DNA of 64,000 nucleotides from Phytohalomonas tamaricis (GCF_003012345.1 NZ_PVRV01000019.1:620001-684000); one strand, 5' to 3'; positions 17,957-27,068 are shown, counted from the stretch's first letter. Notes: a model not told the origin generated them from the letters alone. Numbers and translations: made by a program.

Positions 17957-18419
17957 CGCTCAACCTTTTTATCCATAAACTGCAAAGGGTGGTTTCACGC
18001 GATACGTAATCTACATAGGAGAGGGATACAAAATGACAGGATTCGAATCATGTTGTGCACAATGTGCCATTTTAATTAACACTTCTGTCTTCTCCCTCTC
18101 ATTAGCGCTACGTTCGTCGTATAATTGTGACTCCCTTCGAAATTCCCTGATCGAGCGGTACGTTTTTTTAAAACATTGTTTTATAAGGGGCAAAAAAGCA
18201 CTAATTGCCTGATTTTTATTGTTATACGATAGTCGAAACAACTTAAATAAAGTTGAAAGTGTAATTATTTTTAATTCATGATTATTAAGAATCGTTTAAA
18301 AAATATTAGTCATGAATTAATCGAAATACTTAAGCCTCACAAGAAGGCATAACTAAAATTAATGTATGACGCGGAGAATAATATGTATGCCGAGGATAAT
18401 TTCTGCTTAGGGCCAACTC
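17957..18419. promoter_or_regulatory. AT-rich divergent intergenic region with inverted repeat
   Basis: 463 bases between the carbonic anhydrase (minus) and VpsT-like copy 2 (plus), much richer in A+T than the neighbours. I see no credible gene; the short frames in it lack family features. The perfect 11-bp inverted repeat TTAATTCATGA (18271-18281) / TCATGAATTAA (18310-18320) has a 28-bp spacer and partial symmetry beyond the arms. It lies about 100 bases before the regulator and may be its operator. Confidence 0.5.
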
Positions 18420-19073
18420 ATGGAATTAACTACTGTGAAAATCGTCATGATGACGAAGAGCAGCCCCCAAAACGCACTGTTTTTAGATTATTTACATACG
18501 CGTTTAGGCTGCCAAGTATCGAGTATTCTGCCAACGGATGTTCTGCCTTTACCTGAGGAAACACCCGTTCTTGTCCTGCTTGATGAAGATCATCTCAGGG
18601 AATCAGACACCAAGGAGCTGTCTGAAAAATTTCAAAACAACAAAAATCTTATCCTTGCTGCATTTAATATGGATAGTGAAGATCACGCTATGGAGCTGAT
18701 GCTTCGTCTTCCTCTGCAAGGAGTTTTTTATCGTCAGGATTCCCTTGAACATATCAGCAAGGGTATTAAGCGCCTTTTTGATGGCGAAATGTGGCTATCA
18801 CGCTCATTGATGGAGCGCCTGCTTACGGCTTACTGGAGTCGCCAGCGCAATGATTTCACACCGCTTTCATCGGTCACCGCGCGCGAATGGGAAATTCTCA
18901 ATCTCTTGGATACAGGGGCAAGCAATCTTGATATTGCAGAGCGTCTCTCGATCAGTGAGCACACGGTAAAATCACATCTCTACCATATATTCCGCAAGCT
19001 CAAGGTACGCAACAGGGCCCAGGCACTGAACCTGCTGCGTCAGTACTCCGACACGACACCCAAGGATATTTAA
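18420..19073 (+). CDS. LuxR-family regulator, VpsT/CsgD type, copy 2
   Basis: 217 residues. It aligns along its whole length with copy 1 at 14868: VKIVMMTKSSPQNALFLDYL versus [20 protein letters not shown] at the N-terminus, a shared LQGVFYR-DSL segment, and near-identical [20 protein letters not shown] in the LuxR helix-turn-helix. Residues 125-128 are WLSR, again the VpsT c-di-GMP motif W-[FLM]-[ST]-R. The helix-turn-helix begins TAREWEIL, with Trp where Glu or Leu is usual. AGGG is seven bases before the ATG. The gene is more A+T-rich than its neighbours. Probable c-di-GMP-responsive regulator (inference). Confidence 0.85.
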   Translation: MELTTVKIVMMTKSSPQNALFLDYLHTRLGCQVSSILPTDVLPLPEETPVLVLLDEDHLRESDTKELSEKFQNNKNLILAAFNMDSEDHAMELMLRLPLQGVFYRQDSLEHISKGIKRLFDGEMWLSRSLMERLLTAYWSRQRNDFTPLSSVTAREWEILNLLDTGASNLDIAERLSISEHTVKSHLYHIFRKLKVRNRAQALNLLRQYSDTTPKDI

Positions 19074-19109
19074 CCACAATGCATTGAGTCTCGTGCCGAC
19101 ATGCCAGGC

Positions 19110-20681
19110 TCAGGAGGATAGCCGCAGATGAGCGCGAATCAGTGCCACCAGCGTTAGATTGGCATCTTCTGCGGTAGTATCAAGATGCACTAGTTGAGCC
19201 AGTTCTTCATCGGAAAAAGGCTCGCGTGAAGCGAGCTGACGTTCCAGTACTTCAAGCCCCGCTTCCGAGACTTCATCACGCTTCAGGCTTCGCTTTTTAA
19301 TGCGCGCCTTGAGTGTCTGCTCGTCAGCCTCAAAACTTATCAGCATCGATGGCAAACCCCGAATTTCGGCCTCGTGCCTCAGACGATCGCGTTGTGCGCG
19401 CTTCAAGCATGTGGCATCGACACTTACAGAATAACCGCTTTCAAGCAGCATACCGGTAAGTTCGGCAAGACGTTCATAGGTCCGCTCCGTCGCCTCAGAG
19501 GTATAGATTCCACTATCGACAGAAGAGGAAGATTCACCTAACGCGTCCAGGCCAAACAGACGCTTGCGTTCAACGTCAGAGCGTATGCGTACACCGCCTA
19601 ATTGACGAACGACCTGTTCCGTAAAACGGCTCTTGCCACTCCCTGAAACACCGACAGAAATCAGTAGATACGGGAAATGGATTTCGCTGTAACGCTCGGC
19701 CAATCCCACATAGCGCCGATAATCGGACAGCACTGCGTCACGATCGGCAGGATGCAGGCCAGGTTGCTGTAAGCGCAGCATGGCTACTTTGGCACGCACC
19801 ATGGCGCGATACGCTTTGTAGTAAGGCAGCAAACGCACCAATCGGTAGTCACCGCTGCGCTCCAGATAACGGTCGAGCACATGGTGTGCCAGGCCTTGCT
19901 CTCCGCGCGCCTCAAGATCCATCAGCAAAAAGGCCAGCTCGCAGCAGACATCGTTCCAGCGGAAGTTATCATTAAACTCGATGCAATCGAATATTAACGC
20001 TCGTCCGTCATGCATCACCGCATTGCCAAGGTGAACATCGCCATGCGTCTCACGTATGAATCCGTCACGTTGGCGTCGTGCCATTTCTGGTGAAAGCCGG
20101 GCAAATGCTTCATCCGCCCAAGTTTCCAGCGCATTCAAACGCCGAATATCCTCAGCATCATCAAGAAGCGGTCGTAGCTGTTCGAAATTTTCCTTTACAG
20201 GCGCATGAACCGCTGCGGGAGAACCAAATGAACTGGTTTCATCAACCTGATCGGCATTCTGGTGAAATGCTACTAGCTGCCCGACCAGGTCATCCATCAA
20301 TGACTGGGTCAGTTGCCCGGTGGCCTGCATCGAACTGAACAGGCAGGTATTGTCGAATTGCCGCATGCGTACGGCGTACTCGAACGGCTCGCCTTTTCCT
20401 CCCATCTGAGGTTGCTCGGGTGTTCCCGTAATAGGCACTGTTTCAACATAGAGGTTATCGGCGAGGCGAGCGTTCAGACGCACTTCCTCTTCACAGAAAT
20501 GCTTGCGCTTGGCGAGTGTCGAGAAATCAAGAAAACCGAAATCGAGCGGCTTCTTGATCTTGTAGGCGTACTGTCCCGTCAGTACGACCCAGGAAATATG
20601 CGTTTCACGAATTTCGAGCCCCGCTACGGGATGATCGTAGCAAGCGTCATTCTGTAATGCGTGAATCAGTGACTGACTCAA
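19110..20681 (-). CDS. Fusion protein: aminoglycoside phosphotransferase-like domain plus P-loop kinase domain
   Basis: 523 residues from a TTG at 20681 with AAGGAG seven bases upstream; the frame runs 36 bases further but without a ribosome-binding site. The N-terminal part (about 40-320) is an APH/kinase fold with THGDVHLGNAVM and IFDCIEFND, the catalytic and metal-binding loops. The C-terminal part (about 335-515) is an AAA/zeta-toxin-like P-loop kinase with Walker A GVSGSGKS. Proteins of this architecture are widespread in proteobacteria and labelled bifunctional aminoglycoside phosphotransferase/ATP-binding protein. The real substrate is unknown, and drug resistance should not be assumed. 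Confidence 0.82.
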   Translation of the reverse strand: MSQSLIHALQNDACYDHPVAGLEIRETHISWVVLTGQYAYKIKKPLDFGFLDFSTLAKRKHFCEEEVRLNARLADNLYVETVPITGTPEQPQMGGKGEPFEYAVRMRQFDNTCLFSSMQATGQLTQSLMDDLVGQLVAFHQNADQVDETSSFGSPAAVHAPVKENFEQLRPLLDDAEDIRRLNALETWADEAFARLSPEMARRQRDGFIRETHGDVHLGNAVMHDGRALIFDCIEFNDNFRWNDVCCELAFLLMDLEARGEQGLAHHVLDRYLERSGDYRLVRLLPYYKAYRAMVRAKVAMLRLQQPGLHPADRDAVLSDYRRYVGLAERYSEIHFPYLLISVGVSGSGKSRFTEQVVRQLGGVRIRSDVERKRLFGLDALGESSSSVDSGIYTSEATERTYERLAELTGMLLESGYSVSVDATCLKRAQRDRLRHEAEIRGLPSMLISFEADEQTLKARIKKRSLKRDEVSEAGLEVLERQLASREPFSDEELAQLVHLDTTAEDANLTLVALIRAHLRLSS

Positions 20682-20802
20682 CGTCTCGCTCCTTGGCGTA
20701 GAAAAACATAGCGGCAAGTGTAACGAATGTCGTCACCTGAACCCACTAGGAAACATTAGTCATGACCGGCAGCCGCTACTAGGCAGCTGCCGCTGCAGTT
20801 TG

Positions 20803-22083
20803 TCAGAACGTGGCGAAAGCCGCTTCGGCTGCATCAAGCGTCGCCTCGATATCTTCATCACTGTGCGCGTTCGACATGAAGCCAGCCTCATAGTTGGAGG
20901 GCGCCATATATACACCATGATCAAGCATGGCGCGGAAAAAACGCCGAAATGCGTCAAGGTCGCAGCTTGTTGCCGCCGCAAAGTTACTGACTCTGTCAGC
21001 GTCGGTGAAGAACACCCCAAACATGCCGCCGGCACGTTGCGTGATAAGTGCCACCCCCGCTTTTTGCGCACGCGCTTCCAACCCGTCACAGAGTGTATTG
21101 ACCCGACGGCTCAGCTCATCGTGGAAACCTGGCTGGCGGATCTTTTGCAGCAGGGTAATACCAGCCGCCATCGCAAGAGGGTTACCGGACAGCGTACCGG
21201 CTTGGTAGACCGGTCCAAGCGGTGAGATATTTTCCATGATATGGCGCTTGCCACCGAAAGCACCTACCGGCATACCGCCGCCGACGATCTTACCTAGGCA
21301 GGTCAGATCGGGAACGATGCCGTAGTGCGCCTGAGCTCCGCCCAGGGCAACACGAAAACCGGTCATGACCTCATCGAAGATCAGTACCGCCCCGTGGGCA
21401 TCACATTGTTCGCGTAGCGTTTCAAGAAAGCCGGGCTCTGGCGGGATGCAGTTCATATTGCCGGCTACCGGCTCGACGATGATGCACGCGATCTGATCGC
21501 CGATGCGCTCAAAACACTCACGCACCTCGTCAATATCGTTGTAAGACAGCGTCACGGTGTGTTCGGCCAGCGCCGCCGGCACTCCCGGCGAGCTTGGCTC
21601 ACCATGTGTCAGCGCGCCTGAACCAGCCTTGACCAGTAGCGAATCGGCGTGACCGTGATAACAACCTTCAAACTTGACGATCTTGTCACGCCCGGTGTAG
21701 CCGCGCGCCAGGCGGATCGCCGACATGGTCGCCTCGGTTCCGGAGTTGACCATGCGCACCATATCCATCGAAGGCATCATCTCGCAGATCAGATCAGCCA
21801 TATCGGTTTCGATTGCCGTGGGCGTACCGAAGGACAGGCCATTGTCGAGACGTGCGCGAACAGCCGCTAACACATCGGGATCAGCGTGACCGGTAATCAT
21901 CGGCCCCCACGAGCCAACGTAGTCAATGTAGCGCTTGCCCTCGACATCGAACAGATAGGCACCTTGTGCCCGCTCGATGAAAACCGGTGCCATATCGAGC
22001 CCCTTGAAGGCTCGCACCGGCGAATTGACACCGCCAGGGATGTGGCGCTGCGCTCTGTTGAACAACTCAGAAGATGTGGTCAT
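20803..22083 (-). CDS. hemL: Glutamate-1-semialdehyde 2,1-aminomutase
   Basis: 426 residues from the ATG at 22083 (GAAGG upstream), exactly the E. coli length. A TTG four codons earlier is possible but has no better site. HemL converts glutamate-1-semialdehyde to 5-aminolevulinate, the first committed tetrapyrrole precursor in the C5 pathway. It is a PLP enzyme of the class-III aminotransferase fold: [35 protein letters not shown] and the PLP lysine in [17 protein letters not shown]. It is last in a minus-strand run with hemJ, thiD and thiE. Confidence 0.97.
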   Translation of the reverse strand: MTTSSELFNRAQRHIPGGVNSPVRAFKGLDMAPVFIERAQGAYLFDVEGKRYIDYVGSWGPMITGHADPDVLAAVRARLDNGLSFGTPTAIETDMADLICEMMPSMDMVRMVNSGTEATMSAIRLARGYTGRDKIVKFEGCYHGHADSLLVKAGSGALTHGEPSSPGVPAALAEHTVTLSYNDIDEVRECFERIGDQIACIIVEPVAGNMNCIPPEPGFLETLREQCDAHGAVLIFDEVMTGFRVALGGAQAHYGIVPDLTCLGKIVGGGMPVGAFGGKRHIMENISPLGPVYQAGTLSGNPLAMAAGITLLQKIRQPGFHDELSRRVNTLCDGLEARAQKAGVALITQRAGGMFGVFFTDADRVSNFAAATSCDLDAFRRFFRAMLDHGVYMAPSNYEAGFMSNAHSDEDIEATLDAAEAAFATF

Positions 22084-22124
22084 GTCAGCCTTCAAAACCA
22101 GATGTGGATAAAATATGTCAAAGC

Positions 22125-22769
22125 TTAGCCTATCAGGCCCGCCTTTAATGTTTCGACCGCAGATTTTGGATCGTCATGACCGAACACCGCGTGCACGACA
22201 GCAACAAGTTCAGCGCCTGCGGAAAAGGCCTGCGGCGCATTGCTTGCACTGATGCCGCCAATGGCGACGCGCGGTAACCCCAAATAACCTGCTTCACGCA
22301 ACACTGAAAGTTCAGCCGGCGGTGCATGAGGCTTGGTCTTCGAGACAAAAAAACGCCCGAAAGCAAGATAGCTGGCACCTTCCCGCGCCGCCTGAACTGC
22401 CAAGTCGAGTCTGGCATGGCAGGTCGCGCCGATAATCGCATCAGGCCCGAGCCGCTCACGCGCCTGTGCGATCGAGCCGTCTTCGCGCCCCAGGTGTACC
22501 CCCACGTTTAGCTGCTCGGCCAGTACGACATCATCATTGATGATTAGTGGCGTACCGTAATCACGGCACAGTACAGCCAACGCACTCGCTTGGCGTCGAC
22601 GCTTGACTGCATCATCGGATTTGTCTCGGTATTGCAGCAATGCCAGTCCGCCGGCAAGTGCCGCCTCGGCACGTGATAGTAATATATCGTCATCAGGTAA
22701 GAGAGCGGCATCCGTCAGCGCATAAATGCCTTGCTGCCAGTCACTATGTACAGGATCAATTACGTACAC
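22125..22769 (-). CDS. thiE: Thiamine-phosphate synthase
   Basis: 214 residues from a GTG at 22769 with GGAG seven bases upstream. An ATG at 22784 is possible, but its ribosome-binding site is weaker. ThiE joins HMP diphosphate and thiazole phosphate to give thiamine phosphate. Seen in the TIM barrel: [10 protein letters not shown] (substrate Gln/Arg/Lys), [31 protein letters not shown] and VAIGGIS. The start overlaps the thiD stop by 14 bases, so the two are translationally coupled. ThiG, ThiH and ThiS are not nearby. Confidence 0.94.
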   Translation of the reverse strand: MYVIDPVHSDWQQGIYALTDAALLPDDDILLSRAEAALAGGLALLQYRDKSDDAVKRRRQASALAVLCRDYGTPLIINDDVVLAEQLNVGVHLGREDGSIAQARERLGPDAIIGATCHARLDLAVQAAREGASYLAFGRFFVSKTKPHAPPAELSVLREAGYLGLPRVAIGGISASNAPQAFSAGAELVAVVHAVFGHDDPKSAVETLKAGLIG

Positions 22770-23562
22770 TGTCTCTCTCCACATGATAACGAGCGGGCAA
22801 CGCTTGACCGTAGCCAAGACGATGCGCCCTCACAAGACTTTGCCAAGTAAAGTGCTGCGCACGCGTACAAGCCTCTTCCAATGTGTTGCCCTTGGCAAGC
22901 TCGACAGCGCAGGCCGAAGCGAGTGTGCATCCTGAACCGTGATAGCTGCCAGCCAAACGAGGCCAGCACCAAGCTCTTTCCTCACGATGCGTAAACAGGG
23001 TGTGGATAATCTCATCTGCGGGGGCCATACCGGGAACATCGGTACCTGTAGCAAGTACCGCAGCACATCCCATGTGGATAAGTTTCTTGGCACGTTGAGC
23101 CGAACGACCCTGATCAGGGGCCAAGCGTTCAAGTTCAGCAAGATTAGGCGTAAGCAGAGACGCATGAGGTAATAATTGACGTCGAAACGCCACGATTAGT
23201 GCTTCAGAGGAAAACTCATAGCCCCCTCCTGCCTTGAGTACCGGATCAATGATTACCGGTACGTCGGGAAGACGACTGCAAATCTCCGCAATAGCCTCCA
23301 ATGCTTCGATGCTTGCTATCAGCCCGATCTTGATTGCTGCGACAGTAAAATCGCTAAGCAATGCCTCTGCAGCGGCAACAATATGCTCGCCAGGACAAGG
23401 CGTAACGACCTGAACGTCCAAAGTCGTCTGCACCGTAAGCGCCGTCGGAACCGTAAGTGCCCACCCTCCGAGGGCGTGGATGGCCTCGCTATCGGCAACA
23501 AACCCTGCCCCGCCGGTAGGGTCATGACCGGCAAAGACAAGAACAACCGGCAGGGATGACAT
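22756..23562 (-). CDS. thiD: Hydroxymethylpyrimidine/phosphomethylpyrimidine kinase
   Basis: 268 residues. ThiD phosphorylates HMP and then HMP-P to the diphosphate used by ThiE. Ribokinase-fold motifs: AGHDPTGGAGFVADSEA at the N-terminus, TVQTT, IIDPVLKAGGG, LTPNLAELERLA, and the anion hole and catalytic Asp region YHGSGCTLASACA near 210-225. It begins two bases after the hemJ stop and overlaps thiE, so hemJ-thiD-thiE looks like one transcript. Two perfect DnaA boxes fall in this gene (23001-23009 and 23073-23081), which may be chance. Confidence 0.94.
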   Translation of the reverse strand: MSSLPVVLVFAGHDPTGGAGFVADSEAIHALGGWALTVPTALTVQTTLDVQVVTPCPGEHIVAAAEALLSDFTVAAIKIGLIASIEALEAIAEICSRLPDVPVIIDPVLKAGGGYEFSSEALIVAFRRQLLPHASLLTPNLAELERLAPDQGRSAQRAKKLIHMGCAAVLATGTDVPGMAPADEIIHTLFTHREERAWCWPRLAGSYHGSGCTLASACAVELAKGNTLEEACTRAQHFTWQSLVRAHRLGYGQALPARYHVERDSVRN

Positions 23563-23564
23563 GA

Positions 23565-23999
23565 TCAGAAGGGCTTGACGAAGGAAAGAATTACTATGGC
23601 GACCAGAATGATCGTTGGCACTTCATTAAAGACGCGATAGTAAACATGGCTGCGCGTATTGGTGCCGTTGACGAAGCGTTTCATATGGGCCAGACAGATA
23701 TGATGATAACCAATCAGCACTACCACCAGCGCCAGCTTGGTATAGATCCACCCTTGGGCCATATAGGCGGAAAAATTGAGTGCCAAAAGCCAAATGCCGA
23801 ACACCAGTACCGCAATCATCGAAGGGGTCATGATGCCGCGATAAAGTTTGCGTTCCATGACCTCGAAACGCTTGGCACCGCGTTCATCCCCTTCCTTTAG
23901 CGCGTAAGTGTGATAGACGAACAGCCTCGGCAGATAAAACAGCGCTGCAAACCAACAGATGATCGCGATGATATGCAGCGACAGAATCCACGGGTACAT
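23565..23999 (-). CDS. hemJ: Protoporphyrinogen IX oxidase HemJ
   Basis: 144 residues with four hydrophobic helices. HemJ oxidises protoporphyrinogen IX to protoporphyrin IX in the inner membrane, replacing HemG or HemY. The N-terminal WILSLHIIAIICWFAALFYL contains the conserved His (10) and Trp, and LPRLFVYH adds a second His. Downstream motifs: RKLYRGIMTP and WIYTKLALVVVLIGYHH. AAGGAG lies six bases before the ATG. It lies in one run with hemL, so two steps of heme synthesis share this cluster with thiamine genes. Confidence 0.92.
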   Translation of the reverse strand: MYPWILSLHIIAIICWFAALFYLPRLFVYHTYALKEGDERGAKRFEVMERKLYRGIMTPSMIAVLVFGIWLLALNFSAYMAQGWIYTKLALVVVLIGYHHICLAHMKRFVNGTNTRSHVYYRVFNEVPTIILVAIVILSFVKPF

Positions 24000-24068
24000 A
24001 ATTACTCCTTGATATACAAACGCTTCACGGATGATAGTTATATGCTGTTAGCTTTCATTGACCAGAAG

Positions 24069-25826
24069 CTAACGTCTATAGCGGTAATAGTTTTCAATCG
24101 CCTCACGCGAAATGATACCCGAAATCTTGCGGATCATCGGGGCAGTAGTGTGCTCGACATAAAGAGCATCCGTTCCGTATTCGTTTAACTGATCATAAGC
24201 TTCCGAGAGCGTGGCCTGAAGATTTATCGGTGCCAGATCAAGGCGTTTACCTGGAATATCGAGCAAATCGATGGATTCCATATTTTGATAGTGTTCATCA
24301 AGAAGCAACCGGGCCAAATCGGCTGCGACTAGCGCAACCGGTTCCTGACCCTCATTGCGGCTAATTATCAGCCAGACAGGATTGGCATCGAGCAACTTTT
24401 GCGCCTGAGCGCGCGAGACTTCGGCCTGGGTACGGACGATGGCACGCTCCATCACTGCAGGCACAGCTATACGTGACAGCGCCTGCATCAATGGCTGCTG
24501 CAACGGATGCATTCCCTGCTGGGCGAGTGTCGAAATAAAAAATCCTTGGCAATGCCAGAGTTGTCGGCTCGTCAGACCTGCTATCACTACTGCCAACATA
24601 CCGTAAAGAATGATATTGGGATTATGGGTCAACTCGATCAATGCCATGATTGCTGCCAAGGGTGCCTGCAAAACGGCCCCCATCATTGCCGCCATACCCA
24701 GCATGGCATAGAGATTAGGATCCGCGCCCAGCGCTGGTAACAATGCCACGCCAGCGATGCCACAAAGCGCACCAGCAGACGCACCCGCCACTAGAATCGG
24801 CCCAATAATGCCGACCGGCACGCCACACGCCAAGGTCAGCGCCGTGAGTATGAGCTTGGCCAGCGCCACGGCAAACAGCATATCGAGGGCAGGATGGCCA
24901 TTAAGGGTCACCTCTACGCTGTCATAGCCAATTCCCTGTACTTCGGGGTACCACCAAGCCACCATACCGGTCAGCGCACCAATACCGGCTAACCTGAGCC
25001 ACCACGGATATCGATCAAGTTGCTTCGCCAGCCCCGCCAAACGGATGAAGCCTCCTGCCAGCATGCCAATCACAAGAGCCGTCACGGTAATCCATGGAAT
25101 ATCAACGAGCCGGCCAATAATTTGGGGCGGGACAGCAAAAGCCGGCTCAGTACCATAAAACAGTTGGGACACCATAGCCCCCATGGTCGAGGCCAGAATC
25201 ACCGGCATGAACCCCGTCAGGGTATATTCCATCATCACCACTTCCATGGCGAAAATGACTCCGGCGATGGGCGTATTGAAGGAGGCCGAGATACCTGCCG
25301 CCGTACCGCAGGCAACCAGCACCCTCAAGCTGTTATGAGGCAATCGCAGCTGTTCACCAATCCAACTCGAAGCTCCCGCTCCAAGATGAATTGCCGGGCC
25401 TTCGCGGCCAGCAGAAAGTCCACCGAGCACTGATATAACCCCCACCCACCACTGGTTGAGCCAGTTGGCCAGTGGCAGTTGCCCCTGATGATTGGTCAGG
25501 CGTTCGATAACATGACCAATACCCAGCTTCTGAGCACGCTGTGGCTGCAGGACATAAAGTCCTATGCCAATAATCATCACTGCAATCAACGGCATGGTGG
25601 CACGCCAATACGTGGGCATGGATTCAAATGCTTCAGAATACCCGCCAGGCATGAACAGCCATGCGCCAAAACTAATCAATTGTCGAAACAGCACCATCAA
25701 TATGCCGGTCAGAAGCCCGGAAAGGACACCAAGAAGACAAAGCTGTGGCAAGGCATCGACGCTAGCAAGCTGACGGCGAAAGTTATCGAGATTGAAAAGC
25801 GAAGCACTCAGACGGCGGCGCGGCAA
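24069..25826 (-). CDS. ClC-family chloride channel/antiporter with CBS domains
   Basis: About 585 residues from a TTG at 25826 that has AGGAG six bases upstream. A GTG at 25844 also opens the frame but lacks a site. The membrane part (about 25-425) carries the ClC signatures: GREGPAIHLGA with the gating Glu, GTAAGISASFNTPIAGVIFA, and GVPVGIIGPILVAGASAGA near the chloride site. The C-terminal part (about 450-585) looks like a pair of CBS domains. A ClC gene beside hemL and erpA is also the E. coli arrangement (hemL-clcA-erpA), so this synteny is old. Confidence 0.92.
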   Translation of the reverse strand: MPRRRLSASLFNLDNFRRQLASVDALPQLCLLGVLSGLLTGILMVLFRQLISFGAWLFMPGGYSEAFESMPTYWRATMPLIAVMIIGIGLYVLQPQRAQKLGIGHVIERLTNHQGQLPLANWLNQWWVGVISVLGGLSAGREGPAIHLGAGASSWIGEQLRLPHNSLRVLVACGTAAGISASFNTPIAGVIFAMEVVMMEYTLTGFMPVILASTMGAMVSQLFYGTEPAFAVPPQIIGRLVDIPWITVTALVIGMLAGGFIRLAGLAKQLDRYPWWLRLAGIGALTGMVAWWYPEVQGIGYDSVEVTLNGHPALDMLFAVALAKLILTALTLACGVPVGIIGPILVAGASAGALCGIAGVALLPALGADPNLYAMLGMAAMMGAVLQAPLAAIMALIELTHNPNIILYGMLAVVIAGLTSRQLWHCQGFFISTLAQQGMHPLQQPLMQALSRIAVPAVMERAIVRTQAEVSRAQAQKLLDANPVWLIISRNEGQEPVALVAADLARLLLDEHYQNMESIDLLDIPGKRLDLAPINLQATLSEAYDQLNEYGTDALYVEHTTAPMIRKISGIISREAIENYYRYRR

Positions 25827-26091
25827 GGCGGACTCCTGGAGCACAAGGTCAACAGCGTTAAATATAATAGTATAAGCGGGTAAGCACTGATCACGTCCAA
25901 CAACCTGCTACCCTACAGCAATAGTTTCCTTGCTAATGCGGCATCAAGCGCATTGCTCAATCCACTGATAGCCGGTAACGATTACTGCAATTCAGAAAAA
26001 AGTGCTTTATTTGACCGAAATAGTGGGGTTTGCCGATAATGGTCGGTACTTCAACCAAACATCTTTACAATATCTTCTATAGGAGGCTGCG

Positions 26092-26445
26092 ATGAGCGGG
26101 GCTGAAACGTTCGTCCCGACACCGCTCATCTTCACCGATGCTGCTGCGAACCGCGTTCGCCAGCTAAGCGTTGAAGAGAACAACCCAGCACTTAAACTGC
26201 GCGTTTATGTGACCGGTGGCGGATGTTCGGGCTTCCAGTATGGTTTCGACATTGCCGAAACCATCAATGACGATGACACCATTATTGAGAATGGCGATGT
26301 GTCTCTGGTTGTTGATCCATTGAGCTATCAATATCTTGTCGGCTCAACGGTTGATTTCGAAACAGGACTGATGGGAGCACGTTTCTTGATACACAATCCA
26401 AATGCCACCACTACTTGCGGCTGTGGTGCGTCGTTCACTGTTTGA
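26092..26445 (+). CDS. erpA: Iron-sulfur cluster insertion protein ErpA
   Basis: 117 residues. An A-type carrier that delivers Fe-S clusters to apoproteins, essential for isoprenoid synthesis in E. coli. The three ligand cysteines are in place: Cys45 in GGGCSGFQY, and Cys109 and Cys111 in the C-terminal [18 protein letters not shown] precedes the ATG. It is transcribed away from the ClC gene and followed by a clear terminator. The candidate origin begins right after it. Confidence 0.97.
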   Translation: MSGAETFVPTPLIFTDAAANRVRQLSVEENNPALKLRVYVTGGGCSGFQYGFDIAETINDDDTIIENGDVSLVVDPLSYQYLVGSTVDFETGLMGARFLIHNPNATTTCGCGASFTV

Positions 26446-26471
26446 TCAGTTCAATCTGAATAACCGCTTTT

Positions 26472-26498
26472 ACGCCCCGCCTTCTTGTGGGGCGTTTT
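26472..26498 (+). terminator. Rho-independent terminator after erpA
   Basis: ACGCCCC and GGGGCGT form a 7-bp GC-rich stem with a ten-base loop, followed by TTTTC. It lies 26 bases after the erpA stop. Confidence 0.8.
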
Positions 26499-26509
26499 CA
26501 TGTCTATAC

Positions 26510-27068
26510 CTATCTTTCCTGATGCTTCCATGCGCATCTGTACCCGTTGGTGATGACAATTAGCCGACGTATTGGGTGTAAAACCGTCTCAGGCGCATAA
26601 AAAATATTTTTTGTGCCTGTGGATAAATTTTTCCTGCTGCCCCTCTTTTTAACGCCATAACCCGCGCTATCTCCCGCCTGCCTTCTTTTATTACAAACGT
26701 GCACGACTACGGTAACAACTGAGGTATGCATTTCTTAACAAGCTATGGAAAAATACGCTAGTGGATAAATGCGCATTTCATCCACAGCCTGTCCTCTCTT
26801 ACTACGCAGGCTATGCAAGCTATTTATACATAATTGTGAACAGCCCAACATAATGTTAATAAACAACTAATTTTTCTTTTCCACAGTTTTCAGTCTCCCT
26901 AATAATCACTACAACAACAAAACTTCTTTTAAATAAAACTATTTCTTTATTTATTAGTAGTTAAAAAAGAGTTGTGGAAAACCACTGACGGTTACCCACA
27001 GGCACGTTATAATGCCGGCCTTTCTATTCCTCTTTATCCCCAACACCGTCGTGTTTCCGAGGTACAAC
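26510..27068. other. Candidate chromosomal origin of replication (oriC) between erpA and mnmG
   Basis: An AT-rich gap of about 560 bases with no credible gene. It holds one perfect DnaA box (26618-26626, minus), two that fit TTWTNCACA (26877-26885 plus, 26973-26981 minus), and single-mismatch boxes at 26760-26768, 26778-26786, 26824-26832, 26992-27000 and 27034-27042. A 14-bp palindrome AAAAAATATTTTTT lies at 26599-26612. The most A+T-rich stretch, about 26850-26970, is a plausible unwinding element. oriC next to mnmG (gidA) is the classic gammaproteobacterial location. I found no GATC in 26461-27011, unlike E. coli oriC. Confidence 0.75.
26985..27013 (+). promoter_or_regulatory. Sigma70 promoter for mnmG
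   Basis: CTGACG (26985-26990), a 17-base spacer and a perfect TATAAT (27008-27013). It lies about 55 bases before the mnmG start and overlaps a near-match DnaA box at 26992-27000. Transcription of mnmG may thus be tied to origin activity. Confidence 0.7.

Noticed and set aside
18011-18241. Possible 76-residue gene on the minus strand in the AT-rich gap
   Set aside because: No clear ribosome-binding site, no family likeness, and a composition expected from AT-rich DNA.
18362-18556. Short frame with a fair ribosome-binding site overlapping the start of VpsT-like copy 2
   Set aside because: The regulator in the other frame aligns with its paralog from residue 5 on. This frame may at most be a leader peptide; there is no further evidence.
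26015-26040. Possible IscR-type site upstream of erpA (TGGGGTTT half)
   Set aside because: Only one half-site fits the type-2 consensus; the other half at the required spacing does not.
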